Shown: positions 21,978-34,518 of the stretch, piece after piece | Numbering within the stretch: position 1 is the first letter of the stretch | How the letters are laid out: each line of letters begins with the position of its first letter | Source: Panax quinquefolius | Lineage: Eukaryota > Streptophyta > Magnoliopsida > Apiales > Araliaceae | Assembly (NCBI GenBank): GCA_020205615.1 | Contig: CM035170.1 | Coordinates: 44,579,807-44,643,806 of the forward strand | Reading direction: 5' to 3' | Length of the DNA: 64,000 bases | The notes under the pieces: model-generated | Told to the model about the DNA's origin: nothing | What the model saw: the letters and a program-made list of their open reading frames with translations, nothing else | The model's database searches: none | Translations under genes and position numbers: made by a program

Positions 21978-23575
21978 ATGCAAACTCAATCCAAAAATCC
22001 AGACTTGTTTCCTTTTGAGGACTACATTGAGAGACGCTTTCAAAGGATAAGTAAGTGGATCAAGGGGACAAGGGAAGACTTCGAAAGCTCTGAAAAAGAA
22101 GAAGCAATTTCTTCTGAAGATTAGAAAGCGTTGAAGGACTTTGCTACATCCAAGGTGACTGAGCTGCAGTCGAGTATCACCAGGCTTGCTATAGCTGCGA
22201 ACACATTTGAGATTAAACCTGGGACTATTCAGATGATCCAAAACTCAGTTTAGTTTGGGGGACTTGCAAATGATGATCCGAATGAACATTTGATCAGCTT
22301 TTTGTAGATATGCGAAACTTTCAAATATAATGGGGTGTCGAATGATGCAGTCATACTTCGCTTGTTTCCATTCACTCTGAGGGACAAGGTGAAGAATTGG
22401 TTACACTCTCTACCATCGGGTTCAATAACTAAATGGGATGACCTGGCTCAAAATTTTCTAGCAAAATTTTTTCCGCCAGCGAAGACTACAAAGATGAGAA
22501 ACGAGATTACTATTTTTGAATAGCAACATGGGGAATCATTGTACGAGGCATGGGAGAGATACAAAGAGTTGATCAAAAAATGCCTACATCATGGATTACC
22601 TAAGTGGTTGCAAATGAACACATTTTACAATTGGATTACATGGGAATCTCAAGACCAGTATTGATGCAGCTTCATGTGGAGCTTTTATGGCAAAGAATTA
22701 TGAGGAGGCGTATGAATTGATAGAGACAATGGCAGCTAACAATTATCAGTGGCCTATGACAAGAATGACACAACCTAAGGCAGTTGGAGTGTTAGAGGTG
22801 GATGGACTGACGGCAATAGCAGCGCAGATTTCAGCGCTCTCTAAGAAGTTAGATGCTTTGTCAGGGGTACAGACACAGTAGGTTGCAGTTATTTGTGAAT
22901 TGTGCGTGGGTGAACATCATATAGATCAATGTGCAATCAACCCAACGTCACTGCAATTTGTGGGTAGCTATACAACAAAATTCCACAGAATACGTACCAG
23001 AATACATACAATCCAGGGAATAGCAATCATCCTAATTTTTCGTGGAGTAATAATCAGCATCAACAAGCTCCAAAACCATCTTATCCCCCAGGGTTTCAGA
23101 ATCAACAACAACCAGCTCAACATCAAGAGAGGAAATCATATTTAGAGGAGTTGTTATCAAAGTCTATAAAAAGCAACGATGTAGCCATGAAAACCCAAGC
23201 AATCACCATGAAATTGCAAGAAATAACCATCAAGAATTTAGAAAATCAGATGGGACAGATAGCTTTTGCATTGAATAACAGGCCTCAAGGAACATTACCA
23301 AGTGATATAGAGAAAAATCCGAAAGGTAATCACGAGCAATGTCAGTTAATTATGTTGAGAATTGGAAAACAGAGCTTGAGGGTCAGAAAATAGAAAATTT
23401 GGCTGCAAAAGAAGATGATAAAGAAAGTGAAAATAAAGTGGCTAAGGACAAACAAGGGGAAGAAAAGCAAGTGGAAAAGAGCAAGACAGTTAACAAACTG
23501 GTTGATTATCCCCCCCACCTTTTCAGCAAAGAGTTTAAAAACAGAAATTGGATAAGCAATTCGCTAAATTTTTAG
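21978..23575 (+). pseudogene. gag: Athila gag, broken
   Basis: The ATG at 21,978 opens a frame starting MQTQSKNPDLFPFEDYIE. The retrotransposon gag core follows: GGLANDDPNEHLISF, RLFPFTLRDKVKNWLHSLP, SITKWDDLAQNFLAKFFPP and MRNEITIFE. After a frameshift near 22,635 comes MAKNYEEAYELIETMAANN. A zinc knuckle is seen at 22,893-22,931 (CELCVGEHHIDQC). A Gln- and Lys-rich tail with further frameshifts runs to about 23,575. In-frame stops occur at about 22,123, 22,251, 22,305, 22,520 and 22,879; at least three look like CAG-to-TAG changes. Gag forms the particle that packages element RNA. This copy cannot make it. Confidence 0.85.
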
Positions 23576-24440
23576 AAGTTTTTAAGAAACTTCAGATTAA
23601 TATTCCGTTCGCTGTAGCCCTTAAGCAGATGCCAAGTTATGCTAAATTCATGACAGGGATTTTTTCCAGCAAAAAGAAATTGGAAGATTTTGAAACGGTG
23701 GCATTAACCAAAGAGTGTAGTGTAGTTTTACAGCTGAAAGTTGCCACCAAAGTTGAAAGATCCGGGGAGTTTTACTATTCGGTACACAATTGGGAACATG
23801 GCATTCAACAAGTGTTTATGTGATTTGGGGGAAAGTGTGAACCTTATGCCATTATTAGTTTATATAGAATTGGGTTTGGTAGCTCCAAAGCCTACGAACA
23901 TTTCATTGCAGTTGGCAGATAGGTTAGTTACGTACCCAAGAGGTATTGTGGAGGATATTTTGGTCAAGGTTGACAAATTTATATTCCCCACGGACTTCAT
24001 AATTCTGGATTTTGAGGAAGATAAGAACATACCAATCATCCTAGGGAGACCATTTTTGGCTACGGGAAGGACTTTCATCGATGTGAAAAAGGTGAACTAA
24101 CTATGAGGGTCCTAGATCAGGAAGTGAAGTTCAACGTATTCAAAGCCATGAAATTTCCTACGGATGAAGAGGAGTGTTTCAAGATGGATGCCATTGATCA
24201 GATAATCAGTGAAGAAATGGTTAAAAGTTTGGCTAATGATCCATTGGAAACAACATTATTGGGAGATGAAGATTTAGATGATTCAAAATTTATGGATTAC
24301 TTGCAAATGTTGGATTCCTTGCCATGAGTTAGCAGATTCAAAGCACCCTTTGAACCATTGCACATGGAGGAAAGAGCCACAACAAGGATGAAACCTTCAT
24401 TGGAGGAGCCACCAACTCTTGAACTTAAGACACTCGACCT
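23576..24440 (+). pseudogene. pol: Athila protease region of pol, broken
   Basis: The translation contains [15 protein letters not shown] at about 23,808-23,855, where D-L-G is the Athila form of the aspartic protease D-[ST]-G active site. It is followed by [19 protein letters not shown] and [18 protein letters not shown], the conserved flap and ILGRPFL region. A stop after VKKVN (24,100) is bypassed by a +1 shift into RVLDQEVKFNVFKAMKFP. An acidic linker leads toward RT. The protease would process the polyprotein. Confidence 0.85.
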
Positions 24441-26092
24441 AAACACCTTAGGTATGCATATTTTGGCAATTCTAATTCTTTACATGTTATTATTTCTGCT
24501 GCACTTAAAGAATTGCAGGAAAATAAGTTGCTGAGAGTGCTTAGAGAACACAAATCGGCTATAGGATGGACAATTGCAGATATCGAGGGAATCATCCCAT
24601 CCTTTTGCATGCATAAAATTCCGATGGAAGAAGATGCAAAGCCGATAGTGGAGCAACAGAGACGGTTCAACCCAATCATGAAAGAAGTAGTGAAGAAAGA
24701 AATCCTAAAATAGTTGGATGCGGGAATCATCTACCCGATTTCAGACAGTAAGTGGGTCAGTCCAGTTCAATGTGTGCCAAAAAAAGGAGGAATGGCCGTA
24801 GTACAAAATGATGACAATGAGCTAATTTCGACGAGGACAATGACTAGATGGAGGGTTTGCATGGACTACATGAAGTTGAATAAGGCGACCCGCAAAGACC
24901 ACTTTCCTCTGCCTTTTATCGATCAGATGTTTGACAGATTAGCGGGACACGAGTACTACTGCTTATTGGATGGGTATTCGGGATATAATCAGATAGTCAT
25001 TGCTCTTGAAGATCAAGGGAAGACTACTTTCACGTGCCCATACGACATATTCAGATTCAAGAGAATGTCCTTCGGCTTGTGTAATGCACCCGCTACCTTT
25101 CAACAGTGTATGATGGCCATCTTCTCGAACATGGTGGAGAAAAATGTGGAAGTCTTCATGGACGACATTTTTGTTTATGGGAATGATTTTAATGCTTGTT
25201 TAAAGAATTTGGTGATGGTTTTACAGAGATGCACAAAAACAAATTTGGTACTTAACTAGGAAAAATGCCATTTCATGGTTGAAGAAGAAATCATTTTGGG
25301 GCACAAGGTCTTGGCTAAAGGTTTAGAGGTTGATAAAGGAAAGCTGGAAACGATTAAAAAGCTTCCACCACCAACTTTAGTTAAGGGAATCCATGAGCTT
25401 TTACGGGACGTCTTCAGGGTCTACAGGAGATTTATAAAAGACTTCTCTAAAATTGTAAAACCATTGTGCGATCTTTTGAGAAGGATTCAGTTTTTAAGTT
25501 TGATGAGGATTGTAAGTTGGCATTCGAGCTATTGAAGAAGAAATTGACTACATCTCCAGTCATCGTCTCATCGGATTTGAATATGCCTTTCGAGTTAATG
25601 TGGGATGCAAGCGACTATGCGGTTGGGGCTGTCTTGGGTCAACACCAAGAGAATGTATTCCATGCCATATACTATGCAAGTAAGACACTTACAAATACCT
25701 AAATGAATTACACAACTACGGAAATGGAATTACTTGCAGTAGTATAAGCATTCGATAAATTTCGGGCATATTTAATTGGGACAAAGGTAGTAGTTTATAC
25801 AGATCACTCGGTTATTCGGTATTTAATTTCGGAGAAAGATGTTAAGCCACGACTTATCAGGTGGATACTCCTACAGGAATTTGATTTGGAAATAAAAGAT
25901 AGAAAAGGGACAGAGAATCAAGTTGCGGATCATTTATCGAGGCTGGAAAATTTGGGTAAAGATGAAGAGGACAGATCTGTAATTAATGAGTCATTTTCGG
26001 TTGAGCAATTGTTTAGAGTCAATACAGAATTTACGTGGTACGCGGATTTCGTTAACTATCTAGTGAGCAACATCCTTCCCTCGATCCTACAC
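24441..26092 (+). pseudogene. pol: Athila reverse transcriptase and RNase H, broken
   Basis: RT motifs occur in order: GIIPSFCMHKIPMEED, LDAGIIYPISDSKWVSPVQ with VPKKGG, RVCMDYMKLNKATRKDHFP, FIDQMFDRLAGHEYYCLLDG, FRFKRMSFGLCNAPATFQ and the catalytic FMDD (about 25,155-25,166). The stop at 24,711 and the one at 25,256 (a Trp codon in relatives) lie in frame. A frameshift near 25,490 precedes RNase H, recognisable by FELMWDASDYAVGAVLGQ, a TDHSV motif (about 25,800) and VADHLSRLE. Stops at about 25,700 and 25,745 interrupt it. Motif set and F-M-D-D are typical of Athila. Confidence 0.9.
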
Positions 26093-27310
26093 TGACGATG
26101 AGTAAAAAGAAATTCTCGTGACGTCAAGTGGTACATGTGGGATGAGCCATACCTATTTAAACAGTGCACCGACAAGATGATTAGAAGGTGTGTGCCCTAC
26201 AGCAAGGTGAAGAACATATTGCACGAATGTCATTCCTCTACATATGGGGGACATTATGGAAGTGAGAGAACATCAGCGAAAGTTCTTCAAGCATGGTTCT
26301 ATTGGCCTACATTATTTAAAGACGCCCACCAGTTTGTTAAAAGCTGTGATAGATGTCAAAGGGTGGGTAATATATCGAAAAGGAATGAGATGCCACTATA
26401 AACTATCTTAGAAGTTGAATTTTTTAATGTATGGGGCATAGATTTTATGGGGCCATTTCCTTCATCGTTCAATAACCAGTACATCTTGCTCGCGGTTGAT
26501 TATGTGTCAAAATGGGTTGAAGCTGTAGCACTACCCATAAATGATGCCAATGTGGTTCTCAAATTCTTACACAAGAATATTTTTACAAGATTTGGTACGC
26601 CGTGTGAAATGATAAATGATGAGGGTAGTCATTTACATATGAGATCCTTCTACTCATGGCAAAATATGGGGTCAATCATAAAGTTGCTACAACATATCAT
26701 CCCCAAACAAGTGGGCAAGCTAAAGTTTCCAACATGGAGGTGAAGAAAATATTAGAGAAGGTCATAAACCCGAACAGAAAGGACTGGTCTCTCAAATTGG
26801 GCGACGCATTATGGGCTTACAGGACAGATTACAAGACGCCAATTGGGATGTCACCATATTAGTTGGTTTGTGGGAAAACATGTCAATACCAGTGGAGTTA
26901 AAGCATAAAGCATAAAGCATATTAGGCAATTCAGAAGCTCAATTTCGATCAAGCAGCATCAGGTGAAAAGAGGCTACTTCAATTAAACGAACTCGACGAA
27001 TTCAGACTACAAACCTACGAGAACTCGAAGTTGTACAATGAAAAAGTCAAGAAATGGCACGACCAAAAAATCATGCAGAGAACGTTTGAATCGAGGCAAT
27101 CAGTACTATTTTTCAACTCCAGATTGCAGTTGTTCCCAGGAAAGCTAAAAATCAAGGTGGTTGGGTCCATTTACTATAAAAAAAGGTTTTCTCACATGGC
27201 GCCATTGAACTACACAATAGAAATCCATTAGAGACGTTCAAGGTGAACGCTCAACTATTGAAGCATTATTGGGGTGGTGAATTAAATTGGGATGTCATCG
27301 CAATTACACT
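26093..27310 (+). pseudogene. pol: Athila integrase, broken
   Basis: The HHCC zinc region reads HECHSSTYGGHYGSE then CDRCQRVGNISKRNEMP (26,222-26,395). The catalytic core starts [11 protein letters not shown] and continues [13 protein letters not shown] and [15 protein letters not shown], holding the first two catalytic Asp. A frameshift near 26,660 separates [15 protein letters not shown] (carrying the region of the catalytic Glu; a Gln-Ala-Lys reading makes it uncertain) and the C-terminal part [17 protein letters not shown]. Stops at about 26,399 and 26,861 replace Gln codons of relatives. Integrase would insert the DNA copy; this one is inactive. Confidence 0.88.
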
Positions 27311-27734
27311 TGCCGATGCACCGTGACACAAGAGGCATTGTCGGGCTTACGACATTAAAACTAGTGCTACTTGGAAGGCAACCCAAGCTCTAATCTTTTT
27401 CTATTTTATTATTTACGTACATTTTTAGCTTATAGTATAGCTTAGATAATTCTTTTTCTTAGAATAATGACTTCATGTTGATATGTTTGTAGGGGATGAT
27501 GGAAAAATAAAGTCGCCAAGACACTACACAAACGGAGCGGGCCGCACCATTTAAAGCGTATATCCAGCGCGGGGCGCGCTAATTCGCCGAGTACATTCTG
27601 ATCCGTCAGCGCGCAGCACGCCACATTAAGCACATAGACGGCGCGGGGAGTGCTACTACATCAGTAGGCACTGATCACCCAGCATGGAGCGTGCTGCCTA
27701 AGGCATACATATGGCACGGGGTGCGCTACCATAC
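27311..27734 (+). other. Athila spacer between integrase and env-position ORF, left half
   Basis: GTGCTACTTGGAAGGCAACCCAAG at about 27,364 is the common post-pol Athila motif. From 27,530 a GC-rich segment repeats variants of GCGCGGGGCGCGCT (about 27,570, 27,605, 27,640 and 27,690). The same style resumes at 34,795-34,830 after the inserted element, showing the two flanks were once contiguous. No ORF. Confidence 0.7.
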
Positions 27735-27739
27735 CAGTA
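27735..27739 (+). repeat. Target-site duplication CAGTA, left copy
   Basis: CAGTA directly precedes the element terminus TGTTAGTTCCC at 27,740 and recurs directly after the opposite terminus at 34,754-34,758. A perfect 5-bp duplication is the size made by LTR-retrotransposon integrases. Confidence 0.9.
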
Positions 27740-28565
27740 TGTTAGTTCCCAGTAGACACAATAGATCTAGAAGGGGGGTTGAATAGATCCTTTTTAATTT
27801 TAAATACCTTTCTGGTTTATTTTGTATTTCTAATAATTTAGCATATGACAAACATAAGAATCTTTTCAAGCACATCGGAATAAGTAAAAGATCCCCTTCA
27901 TTGATATATTCATTAATCATACATACATTGTTTGTAGAGTTAGTTCAATGGTAAGTAGTTAAAATATACAAAGCAGTTATAGCAGTTAATGTACATAATA
28001 TAAATGACATAAAGTAAAAGACACAAGGGGTTTTAAGTGGTTCAGAGACTCTAGCTCATAATCCACTCTTCTGCTTTCAACTAATAGGATTTCCACTAAG
28101 GAAGGGCAGCACCCTGAATCCTAAGATTCCTTTAAGGCCGCCAGACCTTGGGACTTGATTCACTAAGAACTCTTGAAGGCCGCCACCTTGGAACTTCGTA
28201 GTTCCCTAGGAACCCTTCAAGCCCAGCAGGCTTGGAACTTCATTTAGTCCCTCTGGACAAGGACCCCTCAGGCCCTGGCTTCTTGTTGTTGTTGTAGTTG
28301 TTGGTGCTTAGCTGCTAAGATGTCTTTAAGTTTGATCATCTTTTGTACTTAGCAGCTTGGTGTGGTCCTCTTTGCATTCTTCTTTGAGACTGGACCACAT
28401 CATCTTTGGTGCAGCTGATCTTCTTCCGTTCTGCTCATCTTTGTATATTGTCAGCTGTGCACCATCACCATTTCCCGAACCCTTCTCAATATGTTGGCAG
28501 ACATGGTTCTGCACTTGCTCTACTTCAGCTTTGGGTTTATGGTGAATCGTAGAGTGACTCTTAGG
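27740..28565 (-). mobile_element. Truncated 3' LTR of the 7-kb element
   Basis: It is a near copy of 31,856 to about 32,690. Similarity stops near 28,565, where the env-position ORF sequence takes over. The first 2 kb of the LTR and its polypurine tract are therefore missing, probably by deletion after insertion since the outer target duplications are intact. The ORF end (28,520) runs into this LTR sequence. Confidence 0.75.
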
Positions 28566-30664
28566 ATCTGGTCTTTGATCATTTTGGTGGCAAACTTCTT
28601 CACCCTTGGGAAGTTTTGTGCCACCAGCTCCATGCTTGGAAAATGAGAGTAACACCAGCTGAAGTAACTTCCATCTCTTTCAGTATGGGCCTTTAGCCAT
28701 GACATCCATTGGAAGAACCATCTCATCAGCAAATCATCGAGATTATAGAGGATGGTCGTGCAGTCTAGCTCCATGTTGTTCCAGTTTTTAACTACATCAA
28801 ATGTAGTAATCCTTACCACCTTGAGCTGCACATCTCCATTGTTCACCCATCTTTCTGGTAGTGTTTTTGGTGGTTCATTCGAGATTTCTACCATTATTCT
28901 CCTGGTGATTTTTGCTGGAGAGAGGACAAGATAGAATTCTGGTTCCTCTGATTCCTGATTTGTAGAATTGGAATCATTCTCTATTTCTTCTTTTTCAGAG
29001 CTTGAACCATTTTGATCATTTCCAACAATGAATCCTTCTTGCTGCATTTTATTTCCAGAACCTTCTTCAGCAAGATCTTCCTCTGATTCATCTTTTTTAT
29101 CACTTGTCCTATCTTCGGCACTTTCTTCCTGTGATACGGACTCGTCATCACTTAATTCAATGACAGCATCTGAGCGATCACTTATCCTTTTGGGGGAAAA
29201 TTTGGCTTGTAGTCTGTAACTCTTCCTTTTCCTTGGAGGTTCAGCTATGGAAGAGGCAGACTATTCTTCCTCTTCAGACTCTGAGGCCTTTGGATTAGAT
29301 GAACTTCCATGAGGTTCAGCCTTGTCAGGGGCAGGCCCTTCTTCTTTGGACTCATCACCTTTTGAGCCATCATGTGGGCTTTCAGGATTTGAAGGGGCAA
29401 GTTCTTCTTCTTTAGAAATAGCATCATTTGACCCATTATCTGGACTTGTTGGAGCACTTGCAGTTGGGGAAGGAGTTGGGTCAGCTTGTATCCTTTCTTC
29501 ATCGTTAGAGTGAATGCTCTGAGGGTTAGCCACATGGTTTGAGCATTCTTCTTCATCAACAGATGCTGCATTTTCTTCCATTACTCCATCTTCACCTTCA
29601 TTGCTGGATTTTGTCTAAGGAGACTCAGCCTTGAGACTATCAGTTTCCTTCTCTTCTTCTGACTCTACATCCTCTACTTTGTTAGATGGACTTTCTTGGG
29701 AAGCTGGGGCTAGTCAGTTTTTAACCTTATCTCCCTTTCTTAATAGCTCTTGAAGCAACCTGTTGCTTCTTCGCTTTGTGGTTTCAGCAGTCAGGACCTT
29801 TTCTTCTTCATCCTTGTCTTTGGTGGAGAGACTTCTTGGTGGGGCCTAGGTTTTCTTCACACCTCTGAATTTCTTTCTATCTGGTGTGGTTACTACTGGT
29901 ACAGAGGCCTTGATGCTGCTCTCGGTTGTCAGTCTTCTATTTTCCTTGGGGTTTTTCTTCCAATTCACAAATAGTTGTGGAGACATTACTTTGTGAACAT
30001 TAAGAGGTTCTCCCTCATCATCCTTGATTCTTCTTCCTAGCTTCTTCTTCATCACAATGCTCAGTAGTCTTCCATGAAACACTTTTGTAAGTGGTTTTTC
30101 TGTAGACTTTTTTAACTCAGCCTTTTCCAGCCATTTGGATATTTGATCAAACAGGATAACTACAAAGTTAATTCGTTTCTTCAGAACTATCGCAAACATG
30201 AACTTTAACTGTTGATCAAGCACCGTGTCGTGTGTAGTGTTCTTGAATAGTATGCATTTTCCAACTATTTCAGCAAGGAACTCGTATTCCTCTGGAAACT
30301 CCTTCTTCTTCATGTCTATCATACTAGGGTTCCTTTGGTACCCTATGATCTCTTTTGCTTGCTCAGTGTTGATCTCATCAAGGTTTCTCAATCCTAGGTC
30401 AGAGAAACCTAAGCATTGATTTATATCAGATGATTTCAGCTTAAGAGACTGACCTTTAACCTTGGTTGAAAGGGTTCTGACATTTATGGATTCATTTGAG
30501 TAGAATTCCTTGACCAGTTCAGTATATACTCGAGTGTTATCCTCAAGACATTCTGAGAATCCAGCTTTTTTCACAAGTTCGAGAATGTCTCTGAACTTCT
30601 TTTCGAATTTTTCAAATGTCTTGGTTCCGAGCTGAATGCCAATGATTACTCGCCAGTCTTCCAT
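28520..30664 (-). pseudogene. Large env-position ORF, 715 codons with four stops
   Basis: One frame runs from ATG at 30,664 to the stop at 28,520, interrupted only by stops near 29,846, 29,715, 29,618 and 29,260, with no frameshift. The N-terminal 270 residues contain VYTELVKEFYSNES, QSLKLKSSDINQCLGF and HGRLLSIVMKKKLGRR. The first two blocks parallel IVKEFYANT and AFHADAINEYFGLE of the Athila ORF at 35,426. About 200 residues of low-complexity Glu/Ser/Pro/Asp-rich sequence and a Lys/Arg patch (PPRKRKSYRLQAK) follow, then a conserved-looking C-terminal part (LPERWVNNGDVQLKVVRITT). No signal peptide, membrane helix or capsid/pol motif is visible. It resembles the plant-transposon-associated domain found downstream of pol. 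The molecular role is unknown. Confidence 0.7.
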
Positions 30665-31835
30665 TTGAGTAGTTCGAGGGATATGGGTATTTGATTCAGA
30701 GGGGTTTATAAGAGATGGCTGATTGAGATATGGGCAAGGCTCTGGAGGGTTAATTGCTTTTGGTTTTTGAGAGGGTTCTAGGGTTTGAAAAATAGGAAGG
30801 AGAGAGGTTCGATAGCTTTGGATAACTGTTTGCTAATTTGAATTTTCCTTTATGACAGTTCCTTCTAACTCTGCATAACCAGTGATGTGTCAACCAACCA
30901 TTGGTTTCACGAACTCCCCCATTAACTCTTCAGTTTAATATCTCTTTTCAAAATAAGTAGTGTCAATGATGTGAATTGATCGTTGACCATTTTGATTTAT
31001 AGAGTAGCATGATAAGGCAGCTACGGACTCTACATTTTCCTTTGTAGACTCAACGATCATCTTTTGAAAGACGTTGCAGTGGGTAACATTAATCCTTTTT
31101 TTGAAACTGCATAGCTTGACCACTGATATATTCAAACTTATCTCCTCATAATCTAAATGGTTGAGCAATTGTCCAGTCCTTCCGAGCTCCTCATGAGCTA
31201 GATTATTTTTTGGTAGGACTGCGATCGTCGAGTCTGCTTTTACGATCGCTGAGGTTGCACTACGATCATGGAGTTCTCTTCAACCTCTACTCTACAATCG
31301 TTGACTGACTTGGTCCTTAAGATGAACTTTACTTAGCATTCCTTATAGGTCAAGGTAGCTCAGGAAGGGCCAACCTCCGTGATCTTGGAGATGCATGCTA
31401 GAAAGATCTCAGCATATTTAGTTCTTTGACATCCTTGAGTTCACAAGGTTTACATCCAGCTGCTGGTTGGCCAGATACATGTTTGAGAGGTTCTTCTTTC
31501 TTCTCTGGATAAACATTTCTTAGCATGTATGGCCTTTTCATCTTTTCAGGCTGAAGGACGTTTGATTCTTTTCTGTTGATGTCTATTGAGCTTTCTAGCC
31601 TGGTCTTTAGACTACAAGATTGACTGTGGGCAGGGATTGGTCTTGTTGATATGGCAATCAAGAACATGGACCAATCTGAGCAGCTTCAGGTCTATATACA
31701 CATTTACCTGTTCACAATATTTCCAACGTGTGAGCTCATCTGCATATAACAAGTGACTTACTACTAAACCAAGTTTAGAACAATGTTTGTGCCTAGGATC
31801 AGACTCAAAGCGATTAGCTTTTAAATATAGCATGA
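30665..31835 (-). other. 5' leader of the 7-kb element
   Basis: The region between primer site and the long ORF has short frames on the minus strand (for example 31,667-31,398) that match nothing I recognise. At 31,200-31,310 it repeats ACTACGATC/ACGATCG-like motifs also frequent in the LTR. No gag motif is seen, so gag-pol is absent from this position. Confidence 0.5.
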
Positions 31836-31855
31836 GAACCTACTCCAATACCAAT
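31836..31855 (-). other. Primer binding site, tRNA-Met like
   Basis: The minus strand reads ATTGGTATTGGAGTAGGTTC just inside the LTR end CTAACA. It matches TGGTATCAGAGC at nine of twelve positions, and it fixes the element's sense as minus. Confidence 0.65.
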
Positions 31856-33329
31856 TGTTAGTTCCCAATAGGCACAATAGATCTAGAAGGGGGGGTGAAT
31901 AGATCCTTTTTAATTTCAAATACTTTTCTGGTTTATTTTGTATTGATAATAATTTAGCATATAACAAACATAAGAATCTTTTCAAGCACAATGGAATAAG
32001 TAAAAGACCCTTCATTGATATATTCATTAATCATACATATATTGTTCGTAGAGTTAGTTCAATGGTAAGTAGTTAAAACATACATAGCAGTTATAGCAGT
32101 TAATGTACATAATGTAAATGACATAAAGTAAAAGACACAAGGGGTTTTAAGTGGTTCAGAGACTCTAGCTCCTAATCCACTCTTCCACTTTCAACTAGCA
32201 GGATTTCCACTAAGGAAGGGCAGCACCCTGAATCACTAAGATTCCTTCAAGGCCAGCTGACCTTGGGACTTGATTCACTAAGAACTCTTCAAGGTCGCCA
32301 ATGACCTTGGAACTTCTCTAGTTCCCTAGGAACTCATCAAGCCCAGCATACTTGAAACTTCATTTAGTCCCTCCGGACAAGGACCCCTCAGGCCCTGACT
32401 TCTTGTTGTTTTAGTTTTTGTTGTTGGTGGTGCTTAGCTGCTAAGATGTCTTTATGTTTGATCATCTTTTGTACTTAGCAGCTTGGTGTGGTCCTCTTTG
32501 CATTCTACTTTGAGACTGGACCACATACTCTTTGGTGCAACTGATCGTCTTCCGTTCTGCTCATTATTGTATATTGTCAGCTGTGCACCATCACCATTTC
32601 CCAAACCCTTCTCAACATGTTGGCAGACATGGTTCTGCACTTGCTCTTCTTCAGCTTTGGGTTCATGGTGAATCGTAGCGTGGCTCTTAGGATCTGCCTT
32701 ATGCTTTGCCACTCTTCTGAATGCTTTATTCTTGTCCTTCTTGTCTCTCAGCTTAGATGCCAATTCAATGGGCATTCTTATCTTTGTTGAGTGAAACTTT
32801 GATATGTTCAAGTCCAACTTCAATTGCTTCACTTCCACCTTCGTAATCTCATTGTCACTGAGACTTGTTCTATTTAAGCTCAAGTGGAACTCGTAGAGTC
32901 AACGTTAGCATTTAACCAACTCAACGATTCTGCAATATAGCAATCAACAGTTTTTTTTGATCTTGAAAGCTCTGTTGATTTATACCTCTTCCCAATCTTC
33001 CCGTTGGAAAGTAGGCGTTGAAAGCTTTCTGATTTGCTTCGCAAATCTCGATTTATTTGGTGTAGACTGCAGATGTGACATGACATCTCCTTTTCTGACT
33101 TTTTGACACTGCACTCTACTGTTTCACCTACCCTGTCAGATATATTACTTTTATGCCTCGGGCAGGTCGAAGACTTTATTTCACCCTTCTGATTCCTCGA
33201 TCAGAGGTTGTCCTTTTGCATCGATGCTCTTAATAAGCTCTTGTCCAAATATTAACCTTTAGATTGAACCGTTACCAATGTTTCAATCTGCAGCTGTTCG
33301 AACTCTATGATTCTGATGCATGTCTTCTT

Positions 33330-34440
33330 GTTCCTGATCGTAGTTTCTTATTGACTGGTAGAGACAACACTACGATCTTAAAGGGTGTTGATTGGATCTT
33401 CAATGTAGAACACCTCTTTCTTCTCTTGTGCCGTGCTTCAACACTTCTGTTTGCCTTAAAAGCTCTTAGATACTGATGGCTTGACTTCTTTGTTCTGGCC
33501 CCTTCTAAACAATAAGACACTTCAGATTTGTGGCGTGTCCAGCTCGCTTTCTCCTTGTAATCTCCCGTTCACTTATCATCAATGGACTGACCCGATGCTT
33601 AATCACTTTAGCCTTGTTCTTGGTATCGTCAAAGATCTCTGTATGCACTCCATCAGTTCCTTCTTTGTTTGGCAAACACTACGATCCTGGTTACTTCCAA
33701 GATCGTCGTCTTCTGTCTATTTGACATTCTCGCGACTTGACTTTCCTTAGTCGATTCTTCAAGTCTTCTTGATTTCTTTGTGGAAGACTTCATCACGAAT
33801 GGATTCACAACTCAATCTGGATCTTTGATTGGGTTGGTGCTTAGATCTTCTGTTAGCTTGCATGCCATTCGTTGAGTGCTCTCTGGTTTCCTTTAGATGG
33901 GATGTATCTTTCCAAAGGCTGACGGAGACTTCATTCCTTTGGATATTAAGGAGTGCTCATTTGTTGAGAATCGTATTTGCTCTACGATTACGCCTTGGCA
34001 TTAATGAGCACATCTGTTGAAGTCTCGATTCTACATTCTACGATTCACCTTCATTTTGTCACGAACCTACGACTTGATATCGATCTTGACAATTGTCGAT
34101 TTACATCGTTGTACTTGTTGTCTTCATCTGATCTTGCTCGACTACGATCTCTGCCTCTGATATGATCAGTAGACTCATCGACTCTGAGTGTAGTCTACGA
34201 TTCTTGACTTGGCTTCGGCAGATACTCGGTCGGCTCGTAGGCAGGATGTCTCTACGATTCTAAATATGACTTCTTCAGCAGACTACGTCGCTGAGGAAGT
34301 TCTCCTCAACACACTACGATCCTTCCTCGTCTCTCCTGGCAGTCTACGAACTCCAAGATCTACTATCTTGCAGACTAGGATTCTGCCTTGATAGCTCTCG
34401 AGTTTTCCTTAACTCTCCTGGCAGACTACAATTTCTGGTG
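33330..34440. repeat. Dispersed CTACGAT motif cluster
   Basis: TACGAT occurs at about 33,373, 33,681, 33,979, 34,039, 34,144, 34,195, 34,252 and 34,313, with variants TACGAC, TACGTC and TACGAA between. Copies are irregularly spaced and sit in C/T-rich sequence, so this is motif enrichment, not a tandem array. Confidence 0.6.
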
Positions 34441-34509
34441 CAGTGCTCGATGATCAGACAAGCCTATCTATTACATCATAAGATCAACCTAACATGCTTG
34501 ATCTTTCTA

Positions 34510-34518
34510 TATTTATAG
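34510..34518 (-). promoter_or_regulatory. TATA box of 7-kb element LTR
   Basis: The minus strand reads CTATAAATA 235 bp into the LTR. This is a plausible copia core promoter position. Confidence 0.5.

Noticed and set aside
28752..29513. Plus-strand frames opposite the long ORF (for example 29,028-29,219)
   Set aside because: They mirror the Ser/Glu-rich minus-strand frame and show no domain.
32452..32883. 143-residue minus-strand frame in the 5' LTR as an independent gene
   Set aside because: Its conserved part equals the LTR sequence shared with 28,326-28,565, so identity reflects LTR copying; no domain is recognised. It stays possible that it overlaps an ORF end.
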